Assembly (NCBI RefSeq): GCF_003369915.1
Contig: NC_046676.1
Coordinates: 7,533,501-7,597,500 of the forward strand
Reading direction: 5' to 3'
Length of the DNA stretch: 64,000 nucleotides
Origin: Drosophila miranda
Taxonomy: Eukaryota; Arthropoda; Insecta; Diptera; Drosophilidae
In this document: in pieces, positions 23,121-34,943 of the stretch
Layout of the letters: each line of letters starts with the position of its first letter
Position numbering within the stretch: the first letter of the stretch is position 1
Program-made: the position numbers and the translations under genes
Notes under the pieces: model-generated
The model's database searches: none
Told to the model about the DNA's origin: nothing
What the model saw: the letters and a program-made list of their open reading frames with translations, nothing else

Positions 23121-24358
23121 AACATCGATAGTTTTTTTTATATGGTTTTATCTCAGAAAAACGTCTGGTGCAGTGCAATACTAGGACTCTATGACTAGTT
23201 TGTCCTTTCCTACTCGTATTTTCTGTTTTAATTAAATTATCACCTATAAATTAAATATAAATGTAATGAAAACATATCGATAGTTAATGATATCGCACTA
23301 TCGGCAGTTGATGGTACGAAATTAACAAAATGCACATCTTCAAATGGTGAAAGAGCGAGAGAGCAACAATACTGGAGTGCCAGACAATTTTTACGACCCT
23401 GCTACTGCAATCTGTTTATTTTGTTGATGTATAATTCAATAAAGTGACCAACAACAACGAAGAATTGTTTTCAGAGGACAAGGTATGCAAGAATGCCAGC
23501 GTGGCAGAAACCCATATAACCCATATTTGTAATCAGGGGGAAAGCCATAAAAGAAGCCAAAGAAAGTGGATAACAAAAAAAAAATACTCACACACACGCA
23601 ACACTAGTTGCCCTGCTGTTAACTATTAAAAATAATTATATATGTAATAAAGCAAAAAAGTTCAACTTGTGCAATGTTTCCAAATTGTATTCGTTCATGT
23701 GCCGTCTGGCCAAGGCGAAAATGAAATGTCGATGATTCATGCCGCCGAGTAACAAAACAAAACGCAAAAAAGAGAAGGTGGTAGACGTACCAGACAGACA
23801 AACCGAACTATACGTTGCCTGCCTGCCCGAACCACCCATCACCCCTTCCTCTTGTCTAGCTATCTCTCAATTCCCGCCCGCCCCTGCCCTGTGCCAAAGA
23901 AACATGTTTAAATGATTATCTCATTTTGAAAACTCCAAAATGCATGAGAACTTCGTTGTTTGACTTATAAGAGTGTGTGTTTGTTTTTGAGTTTATCCGT
24001 TTATATTCCTAAAAAGATACTTTACCTTGATTGGCTGTCTGTTTGGAATGTACAATTTTGAGTACAGCAGCTGTAAAACATCATCATTTTATGGACTTTG
24101 GCTACTTTGACACACTGACCTGAAAAGATAAATCTGTGCAGCAGCAGCAGCCCCAGAAAAGACCTCTCAAGACGTACGATGCATCGGCAACGGAAAGTGC
24201 CAATTATGAGGGGAATTGCCGCGCATCTGCCACAAGTGTATTCTTATCGCCGCTCTGGAGCTTAGATTCTTGCACGACACGGCCTTATCGCTTCTGGAAA
24301 CTCTGTTAATTGTGACTTTCTTTGTGTTTCAGTGAGCTCAGTCATTGCAAGAATCACA
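23121..24358. promoter_or_regulatory. Upstream region of Tmem63
   Basis: Contains a perfect DRE (TATCGATA) at 23275-23282 and related ATCGATAG at about 23124, typical of Drosophila housekeeping promoters bound by DREF or BEAF-32. A 5'UTR probably starts near 23340-23480, and an acceptor (GTGTTTCAG) at about 24331 precedes the Tmem63 ATG, implying a 5'UTR intron. No protein gene seen. Confidence 0.5.
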
Positions 24359-26691
24359 ATGTGGGATTTGGATAACCTATCCAACTGCTCTCAAGTGGGT
24401 AACCGCACGTCTTTCTTCACGAGCGCCTACAATGGGATACCAGAGACCCTGATACTGAATACAATTTTCTGGATTCTGCTCATTCTGCTGTTCACAACGC
24501 TGCGGCATCAGGCGAGCGACTTTGGCCGCTTGGCGCTGGTGAACAGCAATGGCAGCAAGAAACGCTGGACCGAGATATTCTATTCGCGAGCGACCAGCAT
24601 GGTTGAGCCCCAGCCAGGCACATCCACGCAGGCGACCCCGCGACCAAGTGTCAACTCCCAAAACATCGGCGACTCCACGCCCCTGTCGCCAGTGCAACCC
24701 GAGCAGGGCCTCTTTGGCTGGATTTGGATCACGTTTAAGCTGAGGAAGGAGACAATCTTGCTGCACACGGGTCCCGATGCAGTGCACTACTTGTCTTTCC
24801 AGCAGCATTTGATGGCCGTCATGGCTATCGTGACCCTCATCTCTCTGGCCATCATTTTGCCAGTCAATTTTCTGAACGGACCCAAGGATACGCCGTACGA
24901 TGTGAATGCCTTTGGCCGGACAACGATGGCCAACCTGTCGCCGATGTCTCCTTGGCTCTGGGTGCACACAATCATTACCATCCTGTACATTCCGCTGGTG
25001 GTTCTCATCATGCGGCGTGCGTCGGGGCGCAATGCGTTCAAAAAGGCCGCAACGAGGACAATCATGATATCGAACATCTCGTCCAGCGATCGCAACAAGA
25101 CAGTTGTGCGGAACTACATGCAGGAGCTGTTTCCAGATGTGACCATCGAGAGTGTCAGCATTGCGTACAACATTTCCCGTCTGTATGTGCGGAACGCCGA
25201 GTACGAGCGGATACACGATGCCCGCGAATATTGTGAACACCATCGGAACCGGGACACTTTAATGGTAAAAGGATTTATGCAGCTTATAATCATTTATTGC
25301 AATTGTATCTATCTTGCCAGGCCAAGCCGGACATGTGCTCGTGCAAAAAGGAGAATGCGTACGAGTACTATCAGCGCGAGGAGCGGAAATTATCCGGAGA
25401 CGTGGCCCGTTTGCGTGCCTCCACGATGAACGAGCCCTTGGACATTGCCTTTCTCACTGTGTCGACGGTGCAGGAGGCGCAGAACATAGTCACGCACTTC
25501 ACTCCTGGCACCTATCGCCAATGGGAGATGATGTTTGCCCCCTCGCCGGACGACCTTTTCTGGGAGAACCTGAATGTGAACAAGAGCCATTGGTATTTGA
25601 AATTCTTTTGCGTGAACTTTGTACTCTTCCTGTTCCTGTTCTTCCTTACGACACCGGTGATGGTGGTCAACCTGTTGAATAGCCGTCCCTGGCTGAAGGA
25701 TACGGAAGGCAAAATCTCACCGTTGGTATCCGAATTCCTGCCCACCCTGATGCTGTGGACGCTCTCCGCCCTGATGCCGGTGATTGTGGCCATTTCCGAC
25801 AAATGGATGGGCCACTATACGCGCTCGAAGCAGAACTACTCGATCATGACCAAGTGCTTCAGCTACCTGCTGCTGATGATTCTGATATTGCCATCGCTGG
25901 GACTGACCTCGGCCCAGGCCCTGCTCGAGTGGGGCATCACCGGCGAAACCGAACGCTGGCAGTGCATTTTCTTGCCGGATCGTGGCTCCTTCTACGTCAA
26001 CTACATCATCACTGCTGCGTTTATCGGTACTGCATTGGAGCTGTTGCGATTTCCCGAATTGATTGTCTACATTTGGTCCCTGCTGAAGGCCAACTCCAAG
26101 GCGGAGACGCCCCACATCCGCAAATCCATATTAATCGAGTTTCCCTTTGGCACCCACTACGCGTGGACCACGCTCGTTTTCACCATCGCGATAGTGTACA
26201 GCGTGTTCTGTCCGCTCGTCATGCCCTTCGCCATGGTATACATCTGCCTGAAGCATTTCGTTGATCGTCACAATCTGTACTTCGCATACGGACCCTCCAA
26301 TATGATATCGCGCAAGGGTGGCAAGATCCACTCAACGGCGGTGACAATGACCAAGTTCTCGGTGGTTATCCTTGTGTTTTCGATGGCTATGATATGCTAT
26401 TTCCGCGGCGACGGTAGCATGGCCCGCTTCCTGCTGCTGATCATCAGTTTGGCCATAACCCTGACTCTGTTCACGTTCATGTCTCCGATCAAACGATGCG
26501 CGGCCACCCGTCGTCCCAGCATTGTGGAGATAGCTGGCCCGGCCCCCGTCTATGTGCCCGACGTACTCAAGGATCATGGCATACGGACCAGTAGTGTGAG
26601 GCCATCTGTGGCTGGCTTCGGTGGTTATGGGTCGGACAGTGTCTCCGACTACGACAGCTCGCAGTATAGTGTTAACAGCGTGGAGACGTAA
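24359..26691 (+). CDS. Tmem63: TMEM63/OSCA-family mechanosensitive cation channel
   Basis: Two coding exons, 24359-25264 and 25321-26691, give 758 residues. The start is the ATG of [10 protein letters not shown]. Domain order fits the family: an N-terminal TM region (TM0 about residues 30-50, further segments about 150-235), a cytoplasmic RRM-like insert (about 240-430; [11 protein letters not shown] precedes the next part), then the OSCA/TMEM63 (RSN1-like) pore region with many hydrophobic helices ([24 protein letters not shown]). The family forms mechanically and osmotically gated channels in plasma and lysosomal membranes. The donor ATG/GTAAAA is off-consensus but keeps the frame. A Ser/Tyr-rich cytosolic tail ends SVNSVET. 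The gene converges on Cul4. Confidence 0.93.
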
Positions 26692-27643
26692 GCTGTGCCC
26701 AAAGCGGAGAAAGGACATGTATTTTCTTGTATATGGTATCAGTACCAATCTGTATCTCTAGTATAAGCCATTGAGAACCTTTCAAGTTGGCAAAACAAAG
26801 GAGGGAACACGAGGGAGGAAGAAGTACGTATTGTGATATCTGAATCAACCTCGTTGTCGTTTTTAGATGACTCGTAACGCGCACGCGACCGCTATATTTA
26901 TTTCTGAATTGTATATAATCTATTCTATTCTATCTACCCCTATATGATCTAATTGTAGCCTATAATATTCTACCTATTTGTATATATTTGATTCATTTGC
27001 TGAACGAACGCCTAACAAATTGCTCTAAAATGAGACGAGAGATGCTTGCAATATTAATAAGCTAGTGAAACACACAGTGCATTATATTATAGATGTTTTC
27101 TCGTAATTTTTTATTTATGGTAAAAAAAAAAAAAAAACTAGTTTATGCGTATCCGTTTTACATACAGACGTTACGAGTACGAGAGCTATTATTTAATTTA
27201 TTTAAATATATTTCATTTAGAAAACTAGCCTTCAAGTGTCGTCTCTTCTAAGGTTCTTTAATTGAATCCATTAAATATAGTATATAAACAAAAGACGGTC
27301 GAATTCAACAAATGTATGTATGGTTCTTTCACAGTCGGGTGGGGATACGGTGACGTGACCTGCATACTCTGCCAAAGGTCGTGATTTGTAAATAAAACGC
27401 TTAGTTTATTGAATGGATAAGGTAACTTACAAAAAGAATCTGTAGCAACGGAACTGCACTACATAGAGGCTACATATCATTATTATAGTTATGCGGCTGG
27501 CTGGCGCTCTAATCAACGCCGGACAGGCAAAGAAACACACCACACCAAATATTCAATGGACTTTTAGTATGTATGCATATGGTAAATAGAAATATGGATG
27601 TTACAATCAAATCAGTGTTCTCTGTTCGCCGTTCCCAGAAAAG
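26692..27643. other. Convergent 3'UTRs of Tmem63 and Cul4
   Basis: No coding sequence. The Tmem63 3'UTR runs right and the Cul4 3'UTR runs left. A plus-strand AATAAA at 27391-27396 and a minus-strand AATAAA (plus TTTATT, 27405-27410) lie 8 bp apart, so the two mRNAs should overlap or abut. A poly(A) run of about 15 lies at 27123-27137. Confidence 0.7.
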
Positions 27644-30600
27644 TTATGCCACGTAGTTATACTGGTTCTGATTATCCTTGTCGCGCTCCATGTAGTCTCG
27701 ATCGATGAGCGACTCAATGCGTTTCTTTAAATCAGCGGGCTGGAAAGGAAGAAAAGTGGCATTCAATTTGAATACAAATTAAGTCGAAAGTCAAGACTGG
27801 TAAACGCACCTTGACGGGGAAGGTTAGCTGATTGAACAGCTCGGTGATGAGTAGATTGTGGCTTAAAGTTTTACGCATCTTCATGATGCGCACAATGGCC
27901 GCATCTATCTGGTATTGACGGTCCTGGAACACACGCTCCTCGGTCGCCTTTTGTTCCTCATTCTAATCGGGGGGAAATACATCAGTTTGCTGTTAAAGTT
28001 TGCAGCTCAAAAAGCGAAACCTACCGTCTCTTTCATCTGTATCTGATTGATTTTGATTCTAAACAATTTGTTTGTGAACTCGTTATTAAAATCAAACTGG
28101 TCGCCATCCTCGATCTCGCGACCTTTTGGTGTTTTCGTTATGACTCGGGCGCGTCCACAGGCCAGCGACTGGAGTGTTCGGCGCAACTCTCCATCCTCGA
28201 TCATGGTTGCGGCCAATATCTCCTCGTAGCTAAGCACCGGATTATCGTTGAACAAGAGCAGCACCAGAGCCTGAAACAGCGAAACCAAAAGCTCTTTTGG
28301 ACCCTGCGTAAGAATGTATTAAGATCAGTTGAGGACCAAGATTCGAATGCGTTCGTTTTTCACTTACCGCCTCAAACTGCGCACGCAGCATGCAGTTGCC
28401 CAGCGTGGGCTGCCATTGTAGCTTTCGTCCGCTATGCTTTTCCAAATAAAACTTGTTGAATATCTGCTGTGGATTGATGAGCTGTGGCGGCATTGTGACC
28501 TCCGTGGGCGCATATGTTGGCCAGTAGCCCATTGTCAGTATACTGACGCACAGATCCAGGTTATGGACATCGCGATTGTTGCTGAGAGCGTGACCGCGGA
28601 ACGCTGTATTGATGTCGCGGCTCAGTTCCATGTCCTTGAACATGCCCTCCAGCTTCGACGTGAAGCCTCCGCCACATTCTTGTTTCAGTTTTGACAGCAT
28701 ACTCTTTTCCGAGTCCACGGAAGCCGACTTGCCCACAAGCAATCGCTTTGCCAGATCCTGGAGAAGGCACAGACGGACACATAATGGATGATTATAGAGT
28801 GCAAAAGCGAAAGCAAGCAATAATAACCTTCTTGTAAAAAGCCTCAAAGACATCCTTGCCGTGTATAAAGCGAAACAGGACCATGATCTTGTCCAATGTC
28901 TTCTCAAGCTCTTCATCCGTGGTGCCCTTGTTGCCAGACCGTAGCTTCATGTCCACGTATTTTGCTAAGGAGTACAAGAATATGGAGTTACAGGACAAAA
29001 CAAAGAAAAATAGTGATGAAATGGTGACCTACCAATAAGTTCTGCTGGTTTATTGGCTCGCTGATTGATAAAGAACTCAAAGGCCTCGCGCAACGAATTC
29101 GTGAACTTTTCATTGCGTGCAAAGCAATTGCGGACAATGTAATCCATTTTATCTTTAAATTCAAGCAGATCCTGCACCATGCTCTTATCCTTTTCCGGGT
29201 CAATGACAATGGTGCGTCCCTTTTTCTGAAATACATGCATAGTACGTAAAGATAAATTAAGCAATGTGTAAGCAAGGACGAAGGAACCCTTAGCTAACCT
29301 TAATGTATCCGTTAAAGTTTCCGCACAGCTCTGATGTGCCGTTTTTGACACGGCTAAGCAGACCGTATAGCATTGTTAGTTCGACCCATCTGTTGTCCTC
29401 CAGCAACGAGTCCAGACCCTTTTGCAGTATGGCCGTTAGGTGTTCGGCCAGCAGCTCCTTCTCTACATTGTATATAAGCGGATGCCTAAGGGGAGGGAAT
29501 CCAAACATTAGCCTTATGCCATCGAAGTAATACATGTACATACTTTGTGCTCGAGTCCAAATAGTGCAGCAAGCGCTCATGTTCCTCGGCCAGACGCATG
29601 CTAACGTGCTGCAGGTAGCCGGGCACCTCCAGGTCCTGCATCATACGTTGACTCTCAGCCTTGTACAGTTGATTGGTGGCGTCGAGGAACTTCTCCTCGA
29701 ACGAACTGGAGTAGATCTGAAGATCGCACAGCATCCGTACCAAACTCTTGAGCAGACCGCGGTCCACAGACGCGCCCTGTCGTTCTTTTTCAATCAGCGT
29801 CAAGAGACCATCGACCGTACGCTTCTGGACGACGCTATTCTGAGCAAAGTGTATGCGAAAGAGGTCCAGCCCCATGTCCCATATTGAGTGGATAAATGAG
29901 TTTTGTAAAACATAGGTGCGATCCATGTACAAGAAGATGCTGCGTATCATGATCATCTGCTGGCAGAACGAGAGCCACCAGTTGTTGATTTTCTCCAGCA
30001 GCACCTGTAAGTTGGTCCAATGTCTAAACGTATGTTTATTTTGACGTTGCAGCCCACTTACCAGCTTGTCCATGCTGCCCCCAGTGAGCTCCTTCAGCTT
30101 GATATTGCGCTTCACATGTTGTTCGGTCAGCTCCTTGAGCTTCGTATACAGCTGGGCGTCCATTTTATGACTGCACATATTCACAACGGCCTGGTAGAGC
30201 TCCTCTAGTGAATATTTAATGGGCTTCGATAGTTGTATGGCGATAACGGCCTCCTCGAGCTTCACATACGTGTCCTCGGAATAGTTATCGGGCAGTGTGG
30301 GTTTATCTATGGATACAATAAGTACATAAGTTTGTTGGATAGTCATAACTTGAAATACCACCCACCTTTGAAGTTCTTAATCACTATCTTTTTGACATCG
30401 CCAGGCTTGCTGTTGTGGATGGCCCCCGTGCGATTAAGTAAGTTTGAGGTAGTTGATGCCGATCGAATCTCGCCATGGTTCGAACCAAGCTTGGAGAAAT
30501 TTGGCAGGCGTTCGCCGTTTGTGGACGATGAGTTCATGTTTTGGGCAGCAAAGGCACTGCGGCCCATCAATAAGGCGGCGGCACTTTCAGCCTTTTTCAG

Positions 30601-30675
30601 GCAAGCAGCAATATTCTCGGTGTTCTCGTGCAGCTCTGTGGTATCCATAGGCTTATACTTTTTAGCAGCACTCAT
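27644..30675 (-). CDS. Cul4: Cullin-4, scaffold of CRL4 ubiquitin ligases
   Basis: Ten coding exons on the minus strand: 30366-30675, 30062-30306, 29544-30004, 29299-29485, 29033-29225, 28828-28964, 28368-28757, 28025-28303, 27810-27962 and 27644-27739, giving 816 residues. Cullin-4 binds DDB1 through its N-terminal helical repeats and the RING protein Roc1 through its C-terminal cullin homology domain; with DCAF receptors it ubiquitinates Cdt1, histones and other nuclear targets. The NEDD8 site is visible in IVRIMKMRK (lysine after IVRIM), followed by the winged-helix end QYNYVA. The N-terminus [11 protein letters not shown] precedes a disordered Ser/Asn-rich stretch, as in fly Cul4. Exon phases all join in frame. 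A 5'UTR intron (30789-30863) precedes the start. Confidence 0.95.
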
Positions 30676-31324
30676 ATTTCGGACGCACTGATGCCCACTG
30701 CCCACTGCAGGGGTGAACTCGTCTGCCTTTAACCCTTACCGTTCCAGTCAGCTGCCTCTTTGTACCGGTCGGTCGTCTCCCTGTTGTCCTGCACAGGTTA
30801 TGTAGTTATTGCTTTGCATGCATAAAGTGCATTTATTGGCCTTCAAACTTGGAATCTCCTTACCTTTGCAAGGACTTTTTCGGCACCCACTCGTGTTGCA
30901 GTGATATTTTTCACGACTTTCTCACTTGCCGACAACAAATTGACAGCTCGCAACCTCAAGGCGAAGGAAGGTGCTGTGCTTCTCTTCTCGGTCCGGAACT
31001 GTGCTGTGACACAATTGGGTGTTTTCTTTTGTACCAAATGTTCAGCAATTTGTTAGAGGCTACCCGGATCGAATCACCAATGTAATAATAATTGGCCTTT
31101 CGTTAATAAAATTGTAGTTGCATGCGGAAAATATATTGCTTTGTGGTCAGTGAGACCGCGGACTTATCGTTAAAATAGACCGTCCGACCCTCAGAAATAT
31201 ACCAAGATATTTCGTCTCATTTTAAAAATATACTGTAAATATACCGACGAATTCAACTTCTACTATACATATTCCTCGATTCTGATATTCCGTCAAATAT
31301 TACTAGCTAGATAGATCTTTCAGT
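30676..31324. promoter_or_regulatory. Cul4 5'UTR and promoter region
   Basis: A minus-strand 5'UTR exon ends at a donor at about 30863 (AAAG/GTAAGG) and an acceptor (TGTGCAG) sits at about 30789. The probable TSS lies near 30900-31080. Farther right, 31140-31250 has several AAATATACC/AAATATACTG units near a GTCAGTGAGACCGCGG stretch, a mix I associate with Drosophila housekeeping promoters; the start site is not resolved. Confidence 0.45.
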
Positions 31325-31763
31325 CCTGCCCACATAATTTTATCCAAGTAATGAATATTTTTCCTACTTGACTGACTTATTTTAAATGGTTAACTTTGAT
31401 TGTTTTTCACTCAATTTGGGTTCCTCAAGAACAACATAGCGTCTCGTATGATGAAAAACCGAACTTAGCCCACTTGGGCGCCCTCTATTTAAATAGTTCA
31501 ACTACTTGAGGTAAGTGGCGAAAAATATGAACAATTGTAAATTCTTCTTGTAGATTCATGCCATCTTTCATCTGAACTTAAAAATAACCACGCTAACTTT
31601 CGCCTAAACTGCGCTAAAATTACGAAATTTTCATTATTTTCGGTGGAAAATTTAAATACTCCCTTGGCTTATAATTGGTTAATCATTCTTTGTCAAAGCC
31701 TTGCCCACATAATTTTATCAAATTAATGAGCCTATTTTCTATTTAACTTACTTGTTTGAATCT
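31325..31763. repeat. Diverged direct duplication next to the LINE 5' end
   Basis: Two related segments of about 65-70 bp occur at about 31325-31395 and 31697-31763. Both share GCCCACATAATTTTATC followed by AATGA, T-rich sequence and CTTACTTG/CTGACTTA. Similarity stops at about 31764, which is where LINE-like sequence starts, so the break helps place the insertion boundary. The space between contains a donor-like TTGAG/GTAAGT at about 31510, but no supported gene. Confidence 0.5.
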
Positions 31764-31844
31764 GGTCTGATGAGCTCGTGAGGTGGCTCAAAGGGGGCCT
31801 AGCTGAGGCCACCGGACGGGTCGCAGGTTGCGGATAGCGAACGT

Positions 31845-31873
31845 CCTACCTATATACAGGTCATATAGGTAGG
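31845..31873 (+). other. Strong RNA hairpin in the LINE 5'UTR
   Basis: Positions 31845-31855 and 31863-31873 pair perfectly over 11 bp (CCTACCTATAT with ATATAGGTAGG) around a 7-nt loop. Just upstream, GGACG (31814-31818) can pair with CGTCC (31842-31846) around an inner CGC/GCG stem, and GGTGGCT (31782-31788) with GGCCACC (31807-31813). The stacked helices show that the LINE leader RNA is highly structured. Confidence 0.7.
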
Positions 31874-32282
31874 TCAGCTGCGAATAATCGGACATCCCTA
31901 GGGAGAGTACCGAAAATAAGCAGCCCCGGACAGCCAGCGGGTGTTCGCGAAGTAGCAACACTGACGATGCGCTTGTGGTGCCGCCTCGTATATAGCTCAC
32001 ACACTCCCCTATCCCTACACACTACCTACCCACATTCCAACCCTCCACATTCAGCTCACACCGGGCCGGACTAAGAGTGTTATTCGACCCGTGCCGAGAG
32101 TCAGCCTGGCTGGGGGCCCGGTATATAAAACTAGCCCAGTCGTTAACGGAGAGCTCAGGGACTTGGCAGCCCCCTGTTCTAAGTATGCCTTATCCGGGCA
32201 ACGTGGATCTCTGCCCGGACGGACCGTACCCCTTCTCTGCAGCTCGTGGGAAAAGAATGGAAGAATTTAAAAACAAAAAAAA

Positions 32283-33584
32283 ATGAGTCTGGCACTCCCC
32301 AAATGCCAACAGGGAGCAATCCCAAACAGGGGAAGGCAGCGGCCCAAAGGCAAATCAGCAGGGAAAACCTGCGCGGCGGAAGATGCTAGGGAGAGCCCAA
32401 AGGGGTCCCATCCCGGTGTCGGGGTGGGTGGTGAATTGGCTCCCAAAACCGATACCTTGGCAGAGTGGCTATGCAATCCTGCGGCTGCTCTGCCTGCTGG
32501 TAAAGTGGCGGGTGATGAGTCACCATCTACTAGTGTCCAAGCCAAATCTTTTACATATGCCGATAGAAGGAGTGCTGGCAATATACTCCGTCGGCAGAAC
32601 GCAAGCCAGATGTCCAGCCCGACGGACAAATGGATAAAGAAGGTTGAGTGGGCCTCGAAGGTGCTGCCGAACTTTGGCAAGGAAGCACCGAAGAAGGAAG
32701 CCCCTCAGCCAAAAAGGCAGCGCTCACAAGAGACTCCGGGGCCGACACCGAAGCGCTCCAGAGTGCTGCCTAACACATCATTCGCGCAGATTGCCAGAGA
32801 AAGGACGCTGATTGGCGTCCTGGACAAAGGCAGCGCGGACTCCCGGATACCTAGAAACCAGTGGAAGTGGGTGGAAACGGCACTGGCCGACCGCTGCTTC
32901 GAGCTGCTGGAAAAGCAGCCTGGACCCCCCCCCGTCTGCAAAGACATGGGCTGGTACCAGGGCTGCATAAAAATCGTAGCCTGTGAAGACGAGCGCTCCG
33001 TACAGCTGTACAAAGCAGCGGTAGCGCAAGTCGGGGAAGTCTACCCAGGGGCGAAGCTCGTCGCTGTAGACTGGAGCGAAGTGCCCAGTAGACCAAGGGC
33101 GAGAGTCTGGGTGCCCGCCTCCATGAAGGAGCCGGAGCGCATCCTAAAAATGTTGCAAAGATGCAACCCCCACCTCCCAACAGCGGATTGGAAGGCGGTC
33201 AAAGTTGAGACGACACAGGGCCCCACAACCAAGGCGGTGGTCGTCCTCAACAAAGAGTCGCTGGCCCCGATTGAGGCTGCCAAAGGCGAGCTCAATTTTG
33301 GGTTCAGCTCTGTGACCGTAAAGGTCTACAAGTCGGATGCGGCGGCCGAGGCACGTCCTGTCGACAAGCCAGTCGAGCAGGACGCTGCCTCGGAGATCGA
33401 AGCACCCGACGATCACACAGAGATAGACCCAGAGGGCTACTCCACCGATGGCACGCTGAGATGCGACTTCGAGGCGATGTGTTGCCACGAGGAAGTCGAG
33501 GACGATCCGGATGCCGACATTACAGTGGTGGAGAACACTAAGGATGTCCTTGAGGCTCCTTCAGATCAATCTCCACCACTGTAA
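32283..33584 (+). CDS. LINE ORF1 protein (DUF4780-like)
   Basis: 433 residues, intact from ATG to stop. The N-terminal half is basic and low-complexity (Gly, Pro, Lys). The region at about residues 195-370 (KWVETALADRCFELLEK through VDWSEVPSRPRARVWVP) matches the globular domain usual in ORF1 proteins of LOA-clade elements, named DUF4780 in domain databases. The C-terminus is strongly acidic. In related elements ORF1 binds the element RNA. The last 74 nt overlap the start of ORF2 in another frame, so ORF2 needs reinitiation, leaky scanning or frameshifting. Confidence 0.8.
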   Translation: MSLALPKCQQGAIPNRGRQRPKGKSAGKTCAAEDARESPKGSHPGVGVGGELAPKTDTLAEWLCNPAAALPAGKVAGDESPSTSVQAKSFTYADRRSAGNILRRQNASQMSSPTDKWIKKVEWASKVLPNFGKEAPKKEAPQPKRQRSQETPGPTPKRSRVLPNTSFAQIARERTLIGVLDKGSADSRIPRNQWKWVETALADRCFELLEKQPGPPPVCKDMGWYQGCIKIVACEDERSVQLYKAAVAQVGEVYPGAKLVAVDWSEVPSRPRARVWVPASMKEPERILKMLQRCNPHLPTADWKAVKVETTQGPTTKAVVVLNKESLAPIEAAKGELNFGFSSVTVKVYKSDAAAEARPVDKPVEQDAASEIEAPDDHTEIDPEGYSTDGTLRCDFEAMCCHEEVEDDPDADITVVENTKDVLEAPSDQSPPL

Positions 33585-34329
33585 AGCAGCATCCGCTGCT
33601 CTTATACTCCGCCTCGAAGAGAGCGGAGCAGACGTAGCCCTGATCCAGGAACCTTGGATAGTGGGAGACAAGGTTTGTGGACTAGGGTCGAAGGAGTACA
33701 AGATAATTGTAGCTCAACATGAAGGTAAAACCCGCACCTGCATTCTCGCCAGAAAGCACCTTAATATCTTTCTGCTCCATAATTATAGCGATAGCGACAA
33801 CACGGCGGCAAGCCTAGAGCTGAAAGGGACACATCTAAGGCTGATGTCGTCCTACATGGCCCATGAGGGAAACGACCCTCCCAACGACCTGGTTCGCAAA
33901 CTAGCCAGCGACAGCGAGAGGTCGGACATAGACCTATTAATAGGTTGCGATGCCAACGCTCACCACACTCAATGGGGGAGCTCGAACACAAATGTAAGGG
34001 GTGAGTCACTTTTCAGCTTCATCCTTAACTCAAATCTATTTATTTGTAATCGGGGCAACGATCCCACTTTTATAATTCAAAATCGACAGGAGGTTATTGA
34101 CATCACCCTAGTGTCTTCCAACCTGTTAGACATAGTCAAGAGTTGGCAAGTCCTTGATGACCACTCTTTCTCTGACCACAGATACATCGAGACCACACTA
34201 TCCCTCGAGTGTCCGAAACCTAAGGACTATATTAATCCCAGGAAAGCCAACTGGGAAAAATATAGCTCAGCCCTGGAGGACTTACTCCCTCCAAAGCACC
34301 ATCATGCCCTGACACAAAAGACGACCTAG
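33511..34329 (+). CDS. LINE ORF2 part 1: endonuclease domain
   Basis: The frame shows LRLLQINLHHCKAA, the start of an APE-type endonuclease, then ALIQEPW (catalytic Glu), GCDANAHHTQWGS and SDHRYIE (catalytic Asp-His). All key residues are visible, so the domain looks complete at sequence level. The frame ends at 34329 and the continuation lies in another frame from about 34338. Confidence 0.8.
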   Translation: MPTLQWWRTLRMSLRLLQINLHHCKAASAALILRLEESGADVALIQEPWIVGDKVCGLGSKEYKIIVAQHEGKTRTCILARKHLNIFLLHNYSDSDNTAASLELKGTHLRLMSSYMAHEGNDPPNDLVRKLASDSERSDIDLLIGCDANAHHTQWGSSNTNVRGESLFSFILNSNLFICNRGNDPTFIIQNRQEVIDITLVSSNLLDIVKSWQVLDDHSFSDHRYIETTLSLECPKPKDYINPRKANWEKYSSALEDLLPPKHHHALTQKTT

Positions 34330-34337
34330 ATCGCCTA

Positions 34338-34943
34338 GTGAACAGGTTCACAGAGGCATGCAACAAAGCCTTCGCGGCAGCGTGCCCCTCTAGCAAACCT
34401 AGGGGGAAAAAGAAACCCCTCTGGTGGTCAAAACAAATAGACATCCCACGTAAAAGCTGCAGGACCCTCTTCAACAGGGCCAAAAGCGCGAACGAGGAGA
34501 GCCACTGGGCAGACTACAAAATCAGTCTGTCAGTATATAAAAAGGAAACAAGGAAAGCAAAAAGGGCCGCAAGGCTTCGCAAGATTCTCTCAAAAACTAA
34601 CCCCTCGGTAGGGTATCTTAAAAGGAATGACGGCACGTGGACTAACTCCAGTGAGGAGTCCCTGCACATTCTACTAGACACACATTTTCCAGGGTGCACA
34701 ACCATCGAGACGGCACATCTTCCAGGAGAGGGACCGGTAACCTCGATGGATCACATCCTCACAAAACGTAACATAAGCTGGGCAATAAACAGCTTCAACC
34801 CGTTCAAATCGCCAGGCCCAGACCAGGTAATCCCGGCCCAACTTCAGAAGGCCGGGAATACGGCCATCAACTGGCTACAGGTATCTTCAGGAAGATACTG
34901 GCTGTGGGTACAATCCCGCGAACATGGCTTAAGGCAAAGATAG
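34338..34943 (+). pseudogene. LINE ORF2 part 2: linker and start of reverse transcriptase
   Basis: 201 codons joining the endonuclease to the RT. WWSKQIDIPRKSCRTLFNRA and FNPFKSPGPDQVIPAQLQKA (RT block 0/1; the KSPGPDxIP motif) are typical. The frame is displaced relative to both neighbours, so the ORF2 of this copy is broken twice around this piece. Confidence 0.75.

Noticed and set aside
24377-25243. Minus-strand ORF of 288 codons over Tmem63 exon 1
   Set aside because: Antisense shadow: rich in His, Arg and Gly, with no domain, while the plus frame is a clear TMEM63 protein.
31767-31783. CTGATGAG followed by a possible stem, resembling a hammerhead ribozyme core
   Set aside because: The GAAA strand and a closing stem II are not found in the right place, so the core is incomplete; the match to CUGAUGAG alone is short enough for chance.
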